Assembly (NCBI RefSeq): GCF_021653995.1
Contig: NZ_JAJJOZ010000005.1
Span: 124,001-188,000 of the forward strand
Direction of reading: 5' to 3'
Origin: Allopusillimonas lactea
GTDB taxonomy: Bacteria > Pseudomonadota > Gammaproteobacteria > Burkholderiales > Burkholderiaceae_B
DNA length: 64,000 bases
Every line of letters begins with the position of its first letter. Positions within the stretch are counted from its first letter, which is position 1. The position numbers and the translations under genes were made by a program. The notes beneath the pieces were generated by a model. It did no database searches, was not told where the DNA came from, and saw only the letters and a list, made by a program, of their open reading frames with translations. Shown here one piece after another: positions 8,739 through 17,443 of this stretch.

Positions 8739-9002
8739 TCAGTCTTTGGTTTCGGGCTGGGGCATCTCGATCTTGACTTCGAGAATTTCCAGCGAATCTT
8801 GGCGGTCGAGGTTGACCTTGATGTCGTCTGGGTTGATTTTGACGTAGCGTGAGATCACTTCGACGAGTTCTTTCTGCAGGCGCGGCAGGTAATCGGGCGT
8901 GACGCCCGTGCCGCGTTCGTTGATCAGGATTAGTTGCAGGCGGTCGCGTGCGACGCTGGCGGACGTTTTCTTCTGGCCGCGAAAGAAAGACAGGAGGGAC
9001 AT
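8739..9002 (-). CDS. minE: Cell division topological specificity factor MinE
   Basis: An 87-aa protein that stimulates the MinD ATPase and drives Min oscillation, restricting division to mid-cell. It starts at ATG 9002, 1 nt after the minD stop, so the two are translationally linked. The N-terminal MSLLSFFRG segment is the amphipathic membrane-targeting helix. The anti-MinCD region (DRLQLILINERG) follows, and the C-terminal topological specificity domain contains INPDDIKVNLDRQD. The length is normal. The open frame extends upstream inside minD but is irrelevant. Confidence 0.97.
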   Translation of the reverse strand: MSLLSFFRGQKKTSASVARDRLQLILINERGTGVTPDYLPRLQKELVEVISRYVKINPDDIKVNLDRQDSLEILEVKIEMPQPETKD

Positions 9003-9003
9003 G

Positions 9004-9819
9004 TTATTTCCCTCCGAACAGGCGCTTGAACAGGCCGGGTTTTTCGTAGTCGACGAAACGCAGCGGTTTTTCTTCGCCGAGATAACGTGCCACGACATCC
9101 TGGTAAGCTTGAGCGACTTCGGTTTCACGCAGGTGAATGGCCGGGATGCCTTGGTTGGACGCTTGCAGCACGGATTCGGATTCTGGAATCACGCCAATCA
9201 GCTTGATGCGCAGGATGTCTTCAATATCTTTCAGCGAAAGCATCTCGCCATCGGCCACGCGCTTGGGGTTATAGCGGGTGAGCAGCAGGCTTTCCTGGAT
9301 CGGCTCTTCGCCCTTTTCGGCGCGGCGCGACTTGGCGGAAAGAATGCCGAGGATGCGGTCGGAGTCGCGCACCGACGACACCTCGGGGTTGGTGACAACG
9401 ACGGCGTCGTCGGCAAAGTAAGCGGCCATCAGCGCGCCAGTTTCGATACCCGCCGGCGAATCGCAGACGATATAGTCGAAATCCATGGCGGCGAGGTCTT
9501 CGAGCACCTTGCCCACGCCTTCGCGGGTGAGTGCGTCTTTGTCGCGTGTTTGCGAGGCAGGCAGAATGAACAGGTTTTCAAGCTGCTTGTCGCGGATCAG
9601 GGCCTGGTTGAGCGAGGCTTCGCCCTGGATAACGTTGACAAAATCATAAACGACGCGGCGTTCGCAGCCCATGATCAGATCGAGGTTGCGCAGGCCGACG
9701 TCGAAGTCGATGACAACCGTTTTATGGCCCCGCATGGCAAGGCCTGCGGAAAAACTTGCGCTGGTGGTTGTTTTGCCCACCCCGCCTTTGCCGGAAGTCA
9801 CCACAACAATTCGCGCCAT
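9004..9819 (-). CDS. minD: Septum site-determining ATPase MinD
   Basis: A 271-aa ParA/MinD-type ATPase that binds membrane in the ATP form and recruits MinC and MinE. The deviant Walker A KGGVGKTT is at residues 11-18, the switch regions contain DFDVGLRNLD and CDSPAGIE, and the C-terminus ends in the short amphipathic helix GLFKRLFGGK that docks on the membrane. It lies between minC (159 nt upstream) and minE (1 nt downstream), the standard minCDE order. The 159-nt gap before it may hold a second promoter for minDE; I see AT-rich sequence there but no clear hexamer pair. Confidence 0.98.
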   Translation of the reverse strand: MARIVVVTSGKGGVGKTTTSASFSAGLAMRGHKTVVIDFDVGLRNLDLIMGCERRVVYDFVNVIQGEASLNQALIRDKQLENLFILPASQTRDKDALTREGVGKVLEDLAAMDFDYIVCDSPAGIETGALMAAYFADDAVVVTNPEVSSVRDSDRILGILSAKSRRAEKGEEPIQESLLLTRYNPKRVADGEMLSLKDIEDILRIKLIGVIPESESVLQASNQGIPAIHLRETEVAQAYQDVVARYLGEEKPLRFVDYEKPGLFKRLFGGK

Positions 9820-9978
9820 GACAATAAATATCCTTAATGGTTATTCTGAAAAATCACGTAATCGTAATGCATAACCACAGCATGGTTGATGGTGTATGCA
9901 TGAAATTAAAAAATTCTGGCAAGAATACAGAAACTGTTACGTCTGCACCGGCCGGCAACCTGCACCCGCCGGCAAGGG

Positions 9979-10800
9979 TCAATCGAGCGGATTGATCTGC
10001 AGCCTGTCGTCATCGAGCTGGATGATGGCGGGCCGATTTTGCAGGGTTTTATCCATGCGGGTTTCAAGCACGCGGTATACGCCTGCGATGGCCAGCAGTT
10101 CGGGATCGAGCTGCGTGGTGAAAATGCGTGCCGAGGTGTCACCCCGGGCGCCCGCCATGGCCTTGCCGCGCAGAGGCCCGTATACGTGGATGTTGCCGTC
10201 GGCAATGACCTCGGCGCCTTGGCTCACCACACCGATCACGATCAGGTCTGTGTTGCGGGCATAGATGCGCTGCCCCGACCGCAGAGGGCGATTGATCACC
10301 ATGGCGGCGGGGGCCAACTGGGGCGCCGCCGGCTCGTGGGCTGCCGCCGCGGCTGGCGCCTCAGCAGGCTCGGCCTGCGCCTGTGTCTGGGCTTGGGCCT
10401 GTGCCGGTGCAACCACCGGCATGTCGGCCTCAGACGCTGGCTCGGCCTTCGGGCGCTGCACTGGATTGGCCAGGTCGACGGCGGGCAGGCCCGCAGCCTG
10501 CGCGGCCAGCAGGCAGTCGCCTTCGGCAACAACGCCGACCGGATGCAGGCGGTGGCCCTTCAGGCTGGCGAGCAGGGCCGCCCAGTCGATCGTGCCTTCT
10601 ACCTGGCTGGCATCTACCACGACCGGTTCGTTTTCAAAGAATGCGCCGGCGTCTTTCATGCGGGTATCGAGCGCCGCGATGAGCGCTGCGGCGTCCGCGC
10701 TGTGCAGGACCACGCGCACGGCATACAGCGTGGCACTCTTGAAGTCGAGCGCGGCGGGGTTCTTGCGGGGCGATGAGGATTCTTTCACTGCGTGTGTCAC
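9979..10800 (-). CDS. minC: Septum site-determining protein MinC
   Basis: The FtsZ polymerisation inhibitor of the Min system (273 aa). The N-terminal FtsZ-binding domain spans about 17-120 and the C-terminal beta-helix that binds MinD spans about 165-270 (IHVYGPLRGKAMAG, ARIFTTQLDPELLAIAG). The linker at about 121-165 is long and low in complexity, with repeated Gln-Ala and Ala/Pro/Glu units. Such linkers vary between species and probably carry no function beyond spacing. glnS lies upstream on the same strand with a terminator between them, so minC likely has its own promoter in the 57-nt gap. Confidence 0.95.
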   Translation of the reverse strand: MTHAVKESSSPRKNPAALDFKSATLYAVRVVLHSADAAALIAALDTRMKDAGAFFENEPVVVDASQVEGTIDWAALLASLKGHRLHPVGVVAEGDCLLAAQAAGLPAVDLANPVQRPKAEPASEADMPVVAPAQAQAQTQAQAEPAEAPAAAAAHEPAAPQLAPAAMVINRPLRSGQRIYARNTDLIVIGVVSQGAEVIADGNIHVYGPLRGKAMAGARGDTSARIFTTQLDPELLAIAGVYRVLETRMDKTLQNRPAIIQLDDDRLQINPLD

Positions 10801-10826
10801 TCTGGAGACAACAAAAAATACATTAC

Positions 10827-10850
10827 AAAAAACCGGCTCGCGGGAGCCGG
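10827..10850 (-). terminator. Intrinsic terminator after glnS
   Basis: Read on the minus strand, CCGGCTC pairs with GAGCCGG around a 4-nt loop and is followed by six T. It separates glnS from minC. Confidence 0.85.
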
Positions 10851-10857
10851 CGCTGGA

Positions 10858-12624
10858 TCAAGCCTTTTGTACCCAGGAATCGCGCAGCGTGACCGCGCGA
10901 TTGATGACCGGTTTGGCGGCGGTGGAGACTTCGCGATCGGCTACGAAGTAGCCCAAGCGCTCGAACTGCCAGGTATTGCCAGGCTCGGCGACGACGCCGG
11001 GTTCCAGCCAGGCGTGGATAACCTTGCAGGAATCGGGGTTGATGGCGTCCAGGAAGTTCTTGTTGCCGCTATCGGGGCGCGGATCGAGGAACAGGCGGTC
11101 GTACAGGCGCACTTCGGCTGGCACAGCGTGGGCCGTGCTGACCCAGGTGATATTGCCCTTTACCTTGACGCTGTCTGCGCCGGGCGTGCCGCTTTTGGTG
11201 CCCGGCAGGTATTCGGCGTGAACCTCGACGACATTGCCCTGATCATCTTTTACACAACCCGTGCAGCGCACCACATAGCCATATTTGAGGCGCACAGTGT
11301 TGCCCGGGAAGAGGCGGAAATACTTTTTGGGCGGATCTTCGCGGAAATCGTCTCGCTCGATCAGCAGATTGCGCGAGAAGGGGAATTCGCGCTGCCCGGC
11401 GGCTGGGTCGTGCGGGTTGCGCGGCGCGTGGCAGTTTTCGGTTTGCCCCTCGGGGTAGTTGGTGATGACCAGGCGGATGGGGTCGAGCACCGCCACCGCG
11501 CGTGGCGCGACGGGATCAAGGTCGTCGCGCAGGGCCTGTTCGAGTTCGTTGTAGTCGATGCGCGAATCGGCCTTGGAAACACCCAGGCGGTCGCAGAACA
11601 GGCGGATGGACGACGGTGTATAGCCGCGGCGGCGCAGGCCCACGAGGGTGGGCATGCGCGGGTCGTCCCAGCCGCTGACGCGACCCTCTCGCACGAGCTG
11701 AAGCAGCTTGCGCTTGCTGGTGACCACATAGGTGAGATTCAGGCGCGCGAACTCATACTGGCGCGGCAGAGGGCGGGCCAGTTGGCCCAGATCGGCTAGA
11801 TGGTTCAGGATCCAGTCGTAGAAAGGCCGCTGGTCTTCGAACTCGAGTGTGCAGATGCTGTGTGTGATGCCTTCGAGTGCGTCTTCGACCGGGTGGGCCC
11901 AACTGTACATGGGGTAGATGCACCACTGATCGCCCGTGCGATGGTGCGGCGTGTGACGGATGCGATACAGCACCGGGTCGCGCATATTGATGTTGGGTGA
12001 GCCCATGTCAATCTTGGCGCGCAGCGCCATGGCGCCGTCAGGATGCTTGCCGTCGCGCATCTCGCGCAGCAGGCGCAGGGATTCGTCGACCGGGCGGTCG
12101 CGCCAGGGCGAGTTGCTGCCTTTTTCGGTGAGCGTGCCGCGGGTGGCGCGCATTTCGTCGGCACTTTGCTCGTCGACATAGGCTAGGCCGGCGCCAATCA
12201 GCGCCTCGGCGAACTGATACATGAAGCCGAAGTAGTCGCTGGCGAAGTAGCAGTTGTTTTCTTCGCCCCGATGCCAGTCGAAGCCCAGCCATTTCACCAT
12301 GTCGATGATGGCGTGCACGTATTCGTCTTCTTCTTTTTCGGGATTGGTGTCATCGAAACGCAGATGGCAGACGCCGCCGTAGTCGCGCGCAAGGCCGAAA
12401 TTCAGGCAGATGCTCTTGGCGTGGCCGATATGCAGGTAGCCATTGGGCTCGGGCGGGAACCGTGTGCGGATGCGCGCCGGGTCTGCCTGGCCCTGGGCCT
12501 GGACGGAGGCGGGGCCAGGCCGGCCTGCCCAGCGCTTATCGGCATAGCTGCCCTGCGCGAGGTCGTTGTCGATGATGGTGCGCAGGAAATTCGAGACGGG
12601 AGCAGGAGTGGACGGGGATGTCAT
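10858..12624 (-). CDS. glnS: Glutamine-tRNA ligase
   Basis: A class I aminoacyl-tRNA synthetase (588 aa) charging tRNA-Gln directly. The HIGH motif is GYLHIGHAKS near residue 54, the KMSKS equivalent is VTSKRKL, and the C-terminal anticodon-binding beta-barrels occupy about 360-588 (KKYFRLFPGNTVRLKYG, WLEPG). The start is set at ATG 12624 (MTSPSTPAP). The frame is open further upstream, but that part resembles no GlnRS. The ribosome-binding site is weak. The start is divergent from the CydA-like gene, with 145 nt between. GlnRS occurs in beta- and gammaproteobacteria. Confidence 0.97.
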   Translation of the reverse strand: MTSPSTPAPVSNFLRTIIDNDLAQGSYADKRWAGRPGPASVQAQGQADPARIRTRFPPEPNGYLHIGHAKSICLNFGLARDYGGVCHLRFDDTNPEKEEDEYVHAIIDMVKWLGFDWHRGEENNCYFASDYFGFMYQFAEALIGAGLAYVDEQSADEMRATRGTLTEKGSNSPWRDRPVDESLRLLREMRDGKHPDGAMALRAKIDMGSPNINMRDPVLYRIRHTPHHRTGDQWCIYPMYSWAHPVEDALEGITHSICTLEFEDQRPFYDWILNHLADLGQLARPLPRQYEFARLNLTYVVTSKRKLLQLVREGRVSGWDDPRMPTLVGLRRRGYTPSSIRLFCDRLGVSKADSRIDYNELEQALRDDLDPVAPRAVAVLDPIRLVITNYPEGQTENCHAPRNPHDPAAGQREFPFSRNLLIERDDFREDPPKKYFRLFPGNTVRLKYGYVVRCTGCVKDDQGNVVEVHAEYLPGTKSGTPGADSVKVKGNITWVSTAHAVPAEVRLYDRLFLDPRPDSGNKNFLDAINPDSCKVIHAWLEPGVVAEPGNTWQFERLGYFVADREVSTAAKPVINRAVTLRDSWVQKA

Positions 12625-12769
12625 ACCGGTGAAAAGAATACTTCGGGTGCAAAGTAAGCATTTTGCCACGTTCGTGAATTTTTGCCCCCTGTTCGCGCCC
12701 CTATGCAATTTTGCAGTCAAGCGTGGCGGGTGCACCCACAAGCCCGCGTCTGGCTCTACACTACGGCCC

Positions 12770-14110
12770 ATGACGCAAGCGACCCTCTGGCTTTCACAAA
12801 TCCAGTTCTATGCCAGCCTGGCTTTTCTGGCTGTATTCCTCATGATGGAACTCGGCCTGGGCGGCTTGCTGGCTTATTTTCGCATCCGGTCACTGGCCGA
12901 GCCGGCCGGCCCCTGGATGGCCGCTTACCGTTTCTGGGTGCGGGTGTTCGCCCTGGCCTTTGTCCTCAGTTTTGCCGCAGGGCTGCCGGTGCTGCTGCAA
13001 CTGGGCAGCCTGTGGCCGGCATTGATGAGCAAGATCGGCGACGTGGCCGGCCCGCTGCTGGCGGCGGCGCTCACTACGGTATTCGTGTTCAAGTCGTGTT
13101 TCATGGGGGCGATGCTGTTTGGCGAGAGGCGCTTGTCGGGGCGCGCGCATGCGGCGGTGGTCGTTATGGTGGCTGTGGGTACCGCCCTCATGTCATTCTG
13201 GCTGCTGGCGTTGCTGTCGTGGATGCATGCGCCCGAGGGCGCCGTGCTCGTGGGCGAGCAATATCATGTCATCGATTGGGAAAATGTCATTTTCAACCCG
13301 GCATTGCCTTGGTATGCGGGTCTGTTTGCCGGCACAGCGGCGCTGGTGGCCGCGTTTCTTGTCATGGGGGTCGTGGCGGCGCAGTCGCTGCGCAGGCCGG
13401 CCGAGCCCAGCGAACGGCTGGCGTTTCGCAGCGCCGTCTGGCTGGCGTTGGCGGCCATTGTCCTTCAAGTGGCTTGCACAGCGGGGGGCGGGTTGATAAT
13501 GGCGCGCTATCAGCCGGCCAAGGCCGCCGCCACGGCGGCGTATTGGCAAAGCGGCACACAACCCGATCTGATCATTGCCGGATGGCCCGACGCCGCTTCG
13601 TCCACTAATCGCGGCACGTTGCGATGGCGGCATGCGGGCGGGCGGTGGCTGGGGCGCGACAGCCATGGCACGTTACTGGGGCTGGATAGGTTCGCCGGCA
13701 TGGCGCCACCCGTGGCGGCTACATTCTGGCTGTATCGAATCGCCTTGCTGGCCGGCATGCTGCTGGCGCTTGCCGCGGGCCTCACCTGGCTTGAAGTGCG
13801 CCGTGGCGGCTATGATCCCGCCGCGTTGTCTCCCGGATGGCGCAAGCTCTTGATGGCGCTGGTTTTTGGGCCATGGGCCATGGCGCTGGCAGGCATCGCG
13901 TATACCTTGGTTGGCGCGTATCCCTTTGCAGTGGCGGGCACGATTACCATCGCTGAAATCGCCGGCTCGGCCTCTCACAGGGTGGTGGCCGGCGGTTTGT
14001 TTGCCTATGCAGTACTTTATATGCTGTTTATTGCCGGCTTTCTGCGCATGCTCTGGCATACGGCGCGCCATGGCGTCGTGCCGGTGGCTCGTCACAGGGG
14101 GCGTGCATGA
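12770..14110 (+). CDS. Cytochrome bd oxidase subunit I-like protein lacking all haem ligands
   Basis: An integral membrane protein (446 aa, about nine hydrophobic segments) clearly homologous to CydA/CioA. Shared blocks include LSQIQFY at the N-terminus, FMGAMLFGERRLSGRAH, FWLLALLSWM and DWENVIFNPALPW. Compared from memory with CioA and E. coli CydA, the key residues are gone. The His of helix I (E. coli His19) aligns with Leu in LAFLAVF. His186 aligns with Leu or Gly in WYAGLFAG. Glu99 and Glu107 align with Ala and Lys (TTVFVFKSCF). The GRQPW quinol motif reads GAYPF, and no Met occupies the Met393 region. The protein should therefore not bind haem b558, b595 or d. It overlaps the CydB-like gene by ATGA. 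The function is unknown; an active oxidase is unlikely. Confidence 0.85.
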   Translation: MTQATLWLSQIQFYASLAFLAVFLMMELGLGGLLAYFRIRSLAEPAGPWMAAYRFWVRVFALAFVLSFAAGLPVLLQLGSLWPALMSKIGDVAGPLLAAALTTVFVFKSCFMGAMLFGERRLSGRAHAAVVVMVAVGTALMSFWLLALLSWMHAPEGAVLVGEQYHVIDWENVIFNPALPWYAGLFAGTAALVAAFLVMGVVAAQSLRRPAEPSERLAFRSAVWLALAAIVLQVACTAGGGLIMARYQPAKAAATAAYWQSGTQPDLIIAGWPDAASSTNRGTLRWRHAGGRWLGRDSHGTLLGLDRFAGMAPPVAATFWLYRIALLAGMLLALAAGLTWLEVRRGGYDPAALSPGWRKLLMALVFGPWAMALAGIAYTLVGAYPFAVAGTITIAEIAGSASHRVVAGGLFAYAVLYMLFIAGFLRMLWHTARHGVVPVARHRGRA

Positions 14111-15234
14111 TAGATGCGCTCGCAAGTTTCCTGGGTTTTGGCGCCAACGATCCAGCCTTCTGGATGCCGCTGGTCTTCGTGGCGCTTCTGTTTATTACCA
14201 TTGTTGCCGCCACCATACTCGACGGTTTCGATATCGGCGTCGGCTGCCTGGTGCTGTTCGCGCCACCGCATCTGCGTCCGCGCATGCTGTCACTCCTGGG
14301 GCCATGGCGCGACGCCAACGAATTCTGGCTGCTGCTGGGGCTGGGCTTGTTTCTTACCGCCTTCCCCGGCGCCTGGGGGCCGGTCATGGGCCAGTTGTAT
14401 CTGCCTCTGTGCATGTTGGCCGTGGGGGTCATGCTGCGCTCAGTATCGTTCGAAATGCGCCTAAGGGCGCCGGCCGCCATGCAACGCTATTGGCTGGCCG
14501 GGTTTGCCGCCGGCTCGCTGCTTACCGCCGTGTCTCACGGCTTTGTGCTGGCGCGTATCGTGGTGTCTTATCGTACCGAGGCCGGCTACCTCTGGTTTGC
14601 GCTGTTTCTGGGCATATGCGCACTTGCAGCTTATTGCCTGCTTGGCGCCGCCTGGCTCATCATGCGAGTGGACGGCGAGCTGCGCGTTCGTGCCGTGGCT
14701 TGCGGGCGCCATGCGGTGCGCTGGACAGCCGCCGGGGCGGCGGGCGTGATGGTGGTGCTGGCCTTCGCGAACAGCGGTGTGTTCCTGAAATGGAGCAACG
14801 CCACCCCTCCGCTGGCCGTGCCTGTCATTGGTGCTGTGCTGCTGGTCTGCTTTGTGTCAACTGAAATGTGCCTGCAGCGCATGGTCTTGAGCAGCTACCG
14901 CAATACGGCGCTGCCTTTTGTTATGACGCTGGTGGTGTTTCTGGTGATGCTGGGCGGGGTGGGCTACAGTTTCTTTCCCTATCTGGTACTCGATGACCTG
15001 ACCATCTGGGATGCCGCTGCGTCGGTGCAGTCGCAGCGCCTGGTGCTGTCCTGCGTGGCAATCGCGATGCCGGTTGCGCTGATCTTCAATCTGCGTGTGT
15101 ACTGGCACATGTTCGGCCTGTCGCGCCCACCTGAGATGCCCGCCTTCCGGCCGCGCAAGCCTCTCGCAATGCTCCGGGCGCCGGCTGCGCCTGTGGCCGA
15201 GGCGTTCGAACCGGTTAGCCGCGACGGCGACTGA
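14107..15234 (+). CDS. Cytochrome bd oxidase subunit II-like protein
   Basis: A polytopic membrane protein (375 aa) of the CydB/CioB family, translated from the ATGA overlap with the upstream CydA-like gene. Typical CydB features are kept: AATILDGFDIGVG in the first helix, WRDANEFWLLLGLG (compare WDGNETW), VMLRSVSFEMR, and FFPYLVLDDLTIWDAAAS near residue 300. Subunit II normally supports subunit I, which carries the cofactors, so its fate follows that of its haem-free partner. The C-terminal 40 residues are a polar tail with Pro and Arg. Its last 20 bases overlap the 3' end of risS on the other strand. No cydX or cydDC gene is adjacent. Confidence 0.85.
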   Translation: MIDALASFLGFGANDPAFWMPLVFVALLFITIVAATILDGFDIGVGCLVLFAPPHLRPRMLSLLGPWRDANEFWLLLGLGLFLTAFPGAWGPVMGQLYLPLCMLAVGVMLRSVSFEMRLRAPAAMQRYWLAGFAAGSLLTAVSHGFVLARIVVSYRTEAGYLWFALFLGICALAAYCLLGAAWLIMRVDGELRVRAVACGRHAVRWTAAGAAGVMVVLAFANSGVFLKWSNATPPLAVPVIGAVLLVCFVSTEMCLQRMVLSSYRNTALPFVMTLVVFLVMLGGVGYSFFPYLVLDDLTIWDAAASVQSQRLVLSCVAIAMPVALIFNLRVYWHMFGLSRPPEMPAFRPRKPLAMLRAPAAPVAEAFEPVSRDGD

Positions 15235-16654
15235 CTGCTGCTCTTGGCCCCTTGCCAAGGCTCAGCGGCAGCGAAACACACACTTCCAGGCCGCCGGTTG
15301 CTGCTTCGCCCAACGTCAGTTCGCCGCCATGGGCACCCACGATGGCCTGGGCCAATGCCAGCCCCAGGCCTACTGAGCCCGTTAGGGTGCGCGCATCGTC
15401 AAGCCGCGAGAATGGCCGCAGTGCCTCGGTGCGGCGTTCGGCGCTGATGCCTTTGCCGTGGTCACTCACTGTCACCACAGCGCGGCCATTATCCTCGCGC
15501 AATGCAATGTCAACGGGTGGTGCGCCATGATTCAGGGCGTTGGTGATCAGGTTGTCCAGCAATCGGCCCAGGGCAGCCTTGTCTGCGCTGACGCGCAGGG
15601 GGCGCACCGCCCCGCGCGCAAGCCGGACCGGGCTGCCGGCGCTTTCCCATGCAAATACTTGTTCTTCGATCCACGTGTTCAGCATCAGTGGCGCAAAATT
15701 GTATGAGCCGGGGTCCGTGCCGCGTACAAAACCGATGAATTGATCCACCATCCGCTGCATGTCCTGCAGGTCTTTGCGCATGCCTTCCTGGAAGGTAGGG
15801 TCGTTGGCCATCTCGATGCGCAGCCACATGCGTGAGAGCGGGCCTTTCAGGTCGTGCGGGAGGCCGGCAAGCATGGTGCGCTGGACGGTGTTGTTTTCTT
15901 CCAGTGTGTCCAGCATGGCGTTGAAGCGCTCACCTAGTATGCGGGTTTCGCGCGGGCCTGAGGGTTTGACCCGCTCCGGGCGCCCGGCCGCATACTGGTC
16001 GGCCGCGTTGGCCAGACGGGTCAGCGGGCGCGTGATGTTCCATGAAAACGCCGCTGAAATCAACAGCAGCAGGCCCATACCCGCCAGCCACACCACAATC
16101 ACAGGGGTTGAGACGGGGGGGGCGATGCGGTCCAGCGGGATGACCAGCCATTCGCGTGGCCGCTCGGCATCGTTGGCGACAGCGTCGGGCAGCAAAGAAA
16201 TATACAGGCGGGGCGTGGGCCCGCGCGACAAGGCCACCCGGGTGTCATCGTTCAGGCGGCGGTTCAGGGCGCCGACAAAATCACGCAGGTTGTCGCGGAT
16301 GTCATTGGCTGTTGGCGGTGGGCGCCGGTGCGGAGGACGATAGCGTTCAAGATTGGCATTGGCGGGCAGCGTTCGCGACCACAAATGCCATTCGTTCTGC
16401 GACGCCTGACGCACGAAGTCGCCACGCTCCTCGGCGGGGATCGTGGCCAGCGAAGCGCGCAGGGTACGGATGGTGGTGGCGGTAAGCTCCACCGCGACAT
16501 CTTCGGTGAACTTTTTGCGGTAATAGGTGGCGGTGCCAAAGGTGGCGGCCTGCACCAGCAGGATGGTGCCCAGCGTGAGCAGCACCATGCGCGCATTGAG
16601 CGAGCGCGGCAGCACCGCGCGCACCACAGACCGGAACAGTGAACGGAAGGACAT
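15215..16654 (-). CDS. risS: Sensor histidine kinase, RisS/EnvZ type
   Basis: An inner-membrane sensor kinase (479 aa). The N-terminal helix at about 22-42 and a second helix at about 190-212 flank a periplasmic domain containing a Pro/Arg-rich stretch (YRPPHRRPPP). A HAMP domain follows (ITRPLTRLANAADQYAAG). The phospho-acceptor His is in LAGLPHDLKGPLSR, and the ATP-binding boxes are LLDNLITNALNHG, DHGKGI and GSVGLGLALAQ. It follows risA by 3 nt, so the two are co-expressed. In Bordetella the RisA/RisS pair controls stress and virulence-related genes, and the domain order is that of EnvZ. Its 3' end overlaps the CydB-like gene by 20 nt. Confidence 0.93.
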   Translation of the reverse strand: MSFRSLFRSVVRAVLPRSLNARMVLLTLGTILLVQAATFGTATYYRKKFTEDVAVELTATTIRTLRASLATIPAEERGDFVRQASQNEWHLWSRTLPANANLERYRPPHRRPPPTANDIRDNLRDFVGALNRRLNDDTRVALSRGPTPRLYISLLPDAVANDAERPREWLVIPLDRIAPPVSTPVIVVWLAGMGLLLLISAAFSWNITRPLTRLANAADQYAAGRPERVKPSGPRETRILGERFNAMLDTLEENNTVQRTMLAGLPHDLKGPLSRMWLRIEMANDPTFQEGMRKDLQDMQRMVDQFIGFVRGTDPGSYNFAPLMLNTWIEEQVFAWESAGSPVRLARGAVRPLRVSADKAALGRLLDNLITNALNHGAPPVDIALREDNGRAVVTVSDHGKGISAERRTEALRPFSRLDDARTLTGSVGLGLALAQAIVGAHGGELTLGEAATGGLEVCVSLPLSLGKGPRAAVSRRRG

Positions 16655-16657
16655 GAA

Positions 16658-17368
16658 TCAGGGCGAGAACCGGTAGCCTACGCCCCAGACCGTCTGGATC
16701 CAGCGCGGTTGCTTCGGGTCTTCTTCGATGGCGCGCCGCAGACGCAGGATGGCGATGTCGATGGCACGATCATTGCGCTCCCCGTCGTCATCGTCGCGCG
16801 CAAGCGCCAGCAGGCGGTCGCGCGAGAGTGGTTTGCCGGGGTTGGCGACCAGCGCCTCGAGCAGGTTGACCTCGCCCCCGGTGAGCTTGATGACGTCTTC
16901 ACCCCTGTATAGCTGCCGCGTTGCCGGGTCGAAGACGAAGGGGCCGAAGGCAACGGGCTTGTCTTTGTTGAGTGCCGACGCCCCTTTTTTGCGGCGCAGG
17001 ACGGCTTCGATGCGGGCCAGCAGTTCGCGCGGGTCGAAGGGTTTGCCCAGGTAGTCGTCGGCGCCGGCCTCCAGGCCGATCACCCGATCCACGGTTTCGT
17101 CCCGCGCGGTCAGTAAAATAACGGGGATGTCTTCGCCTTGCTGGCGCAGGCGCCGGCACGCCTCGGCGCCGTCGCCGTCGGGGAGCATGCGGTCGAGTAC
17201 GATCAGATCCGGCGAGTAGCGCTGAATGCGCGTAGGCAGATCGCTGGCGTCGGGCGCAAGCAGGGTGTCATACTGATGCCGGTTCAGGTAATCGGCAAGC
17301 AGTTGGCGCAATGCTGGGTCGTCATCGACCACCAGTACTTTTATAAGAGGGGTTTCCATAGTGTTCAA
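16658..17368 (-). CDS. risA: Response regulator, RisA/OmpR type
   Basis: A DNA-binding response regulator (236 aa). The receiver domain at about 8-120 has acidic residues VVDDDP, phospho-acceptor Asp in DLIVLDRMLPDGDG (about residue 60), the Thr/Lys positions LLTARD and GKPFDPREL. The winged-helix domain occupies about 135-235, with VGYRFSP at the end as in OmpR. The first residues MNTMETPLIKVLVVDDDPALRQ closely match what I recall of Bordetella RisA. risS is 3 nt downstream. The ClC transporter gene diverges 75 nt away, so the promoters share that short gap. Confidence 0.95.
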   Translation of the reverse strand: MNTMETPLIKVLVVDDDPALRQLLADYLNRHQYDTLLAPDASDLPTRIQRYSPDLIVLDRMLPDGDGAEACRRLRQQGEDIPVILLTARDETVDRVIGLEAGADDYLGKPFDPRELLARIEAVLRRKKGASALNKDKPVAFGPFVFDPATRQLYRGEDVIKLTGGEVNLLEALVANPGKPLSRDRLLALARDDDDGERNDRAIDIAILRLRRAIEEDPKQPRWIQTVWGVGYRFSP

Positions 17369-17443
17369 GTGTGCCCCGCCTCGGCAGGCTCAGGCAAGCG
17401 CGTGGAAACAGATTGAAATAGATACACAGCTTAGGGAACACTG

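Noticed and set aside
10360..10470. Repeats encoding Gln-Ala units in minC
   Set aside because: This is the flexible MinC linker. Low-complexity linkers are normal here.
12770..15234. A normal cytochrome bd terminal oxidase
   Set aside because: All haem ligands and the quinol motif are missing by hand alignment, so calling it an oxidase would be misleading.
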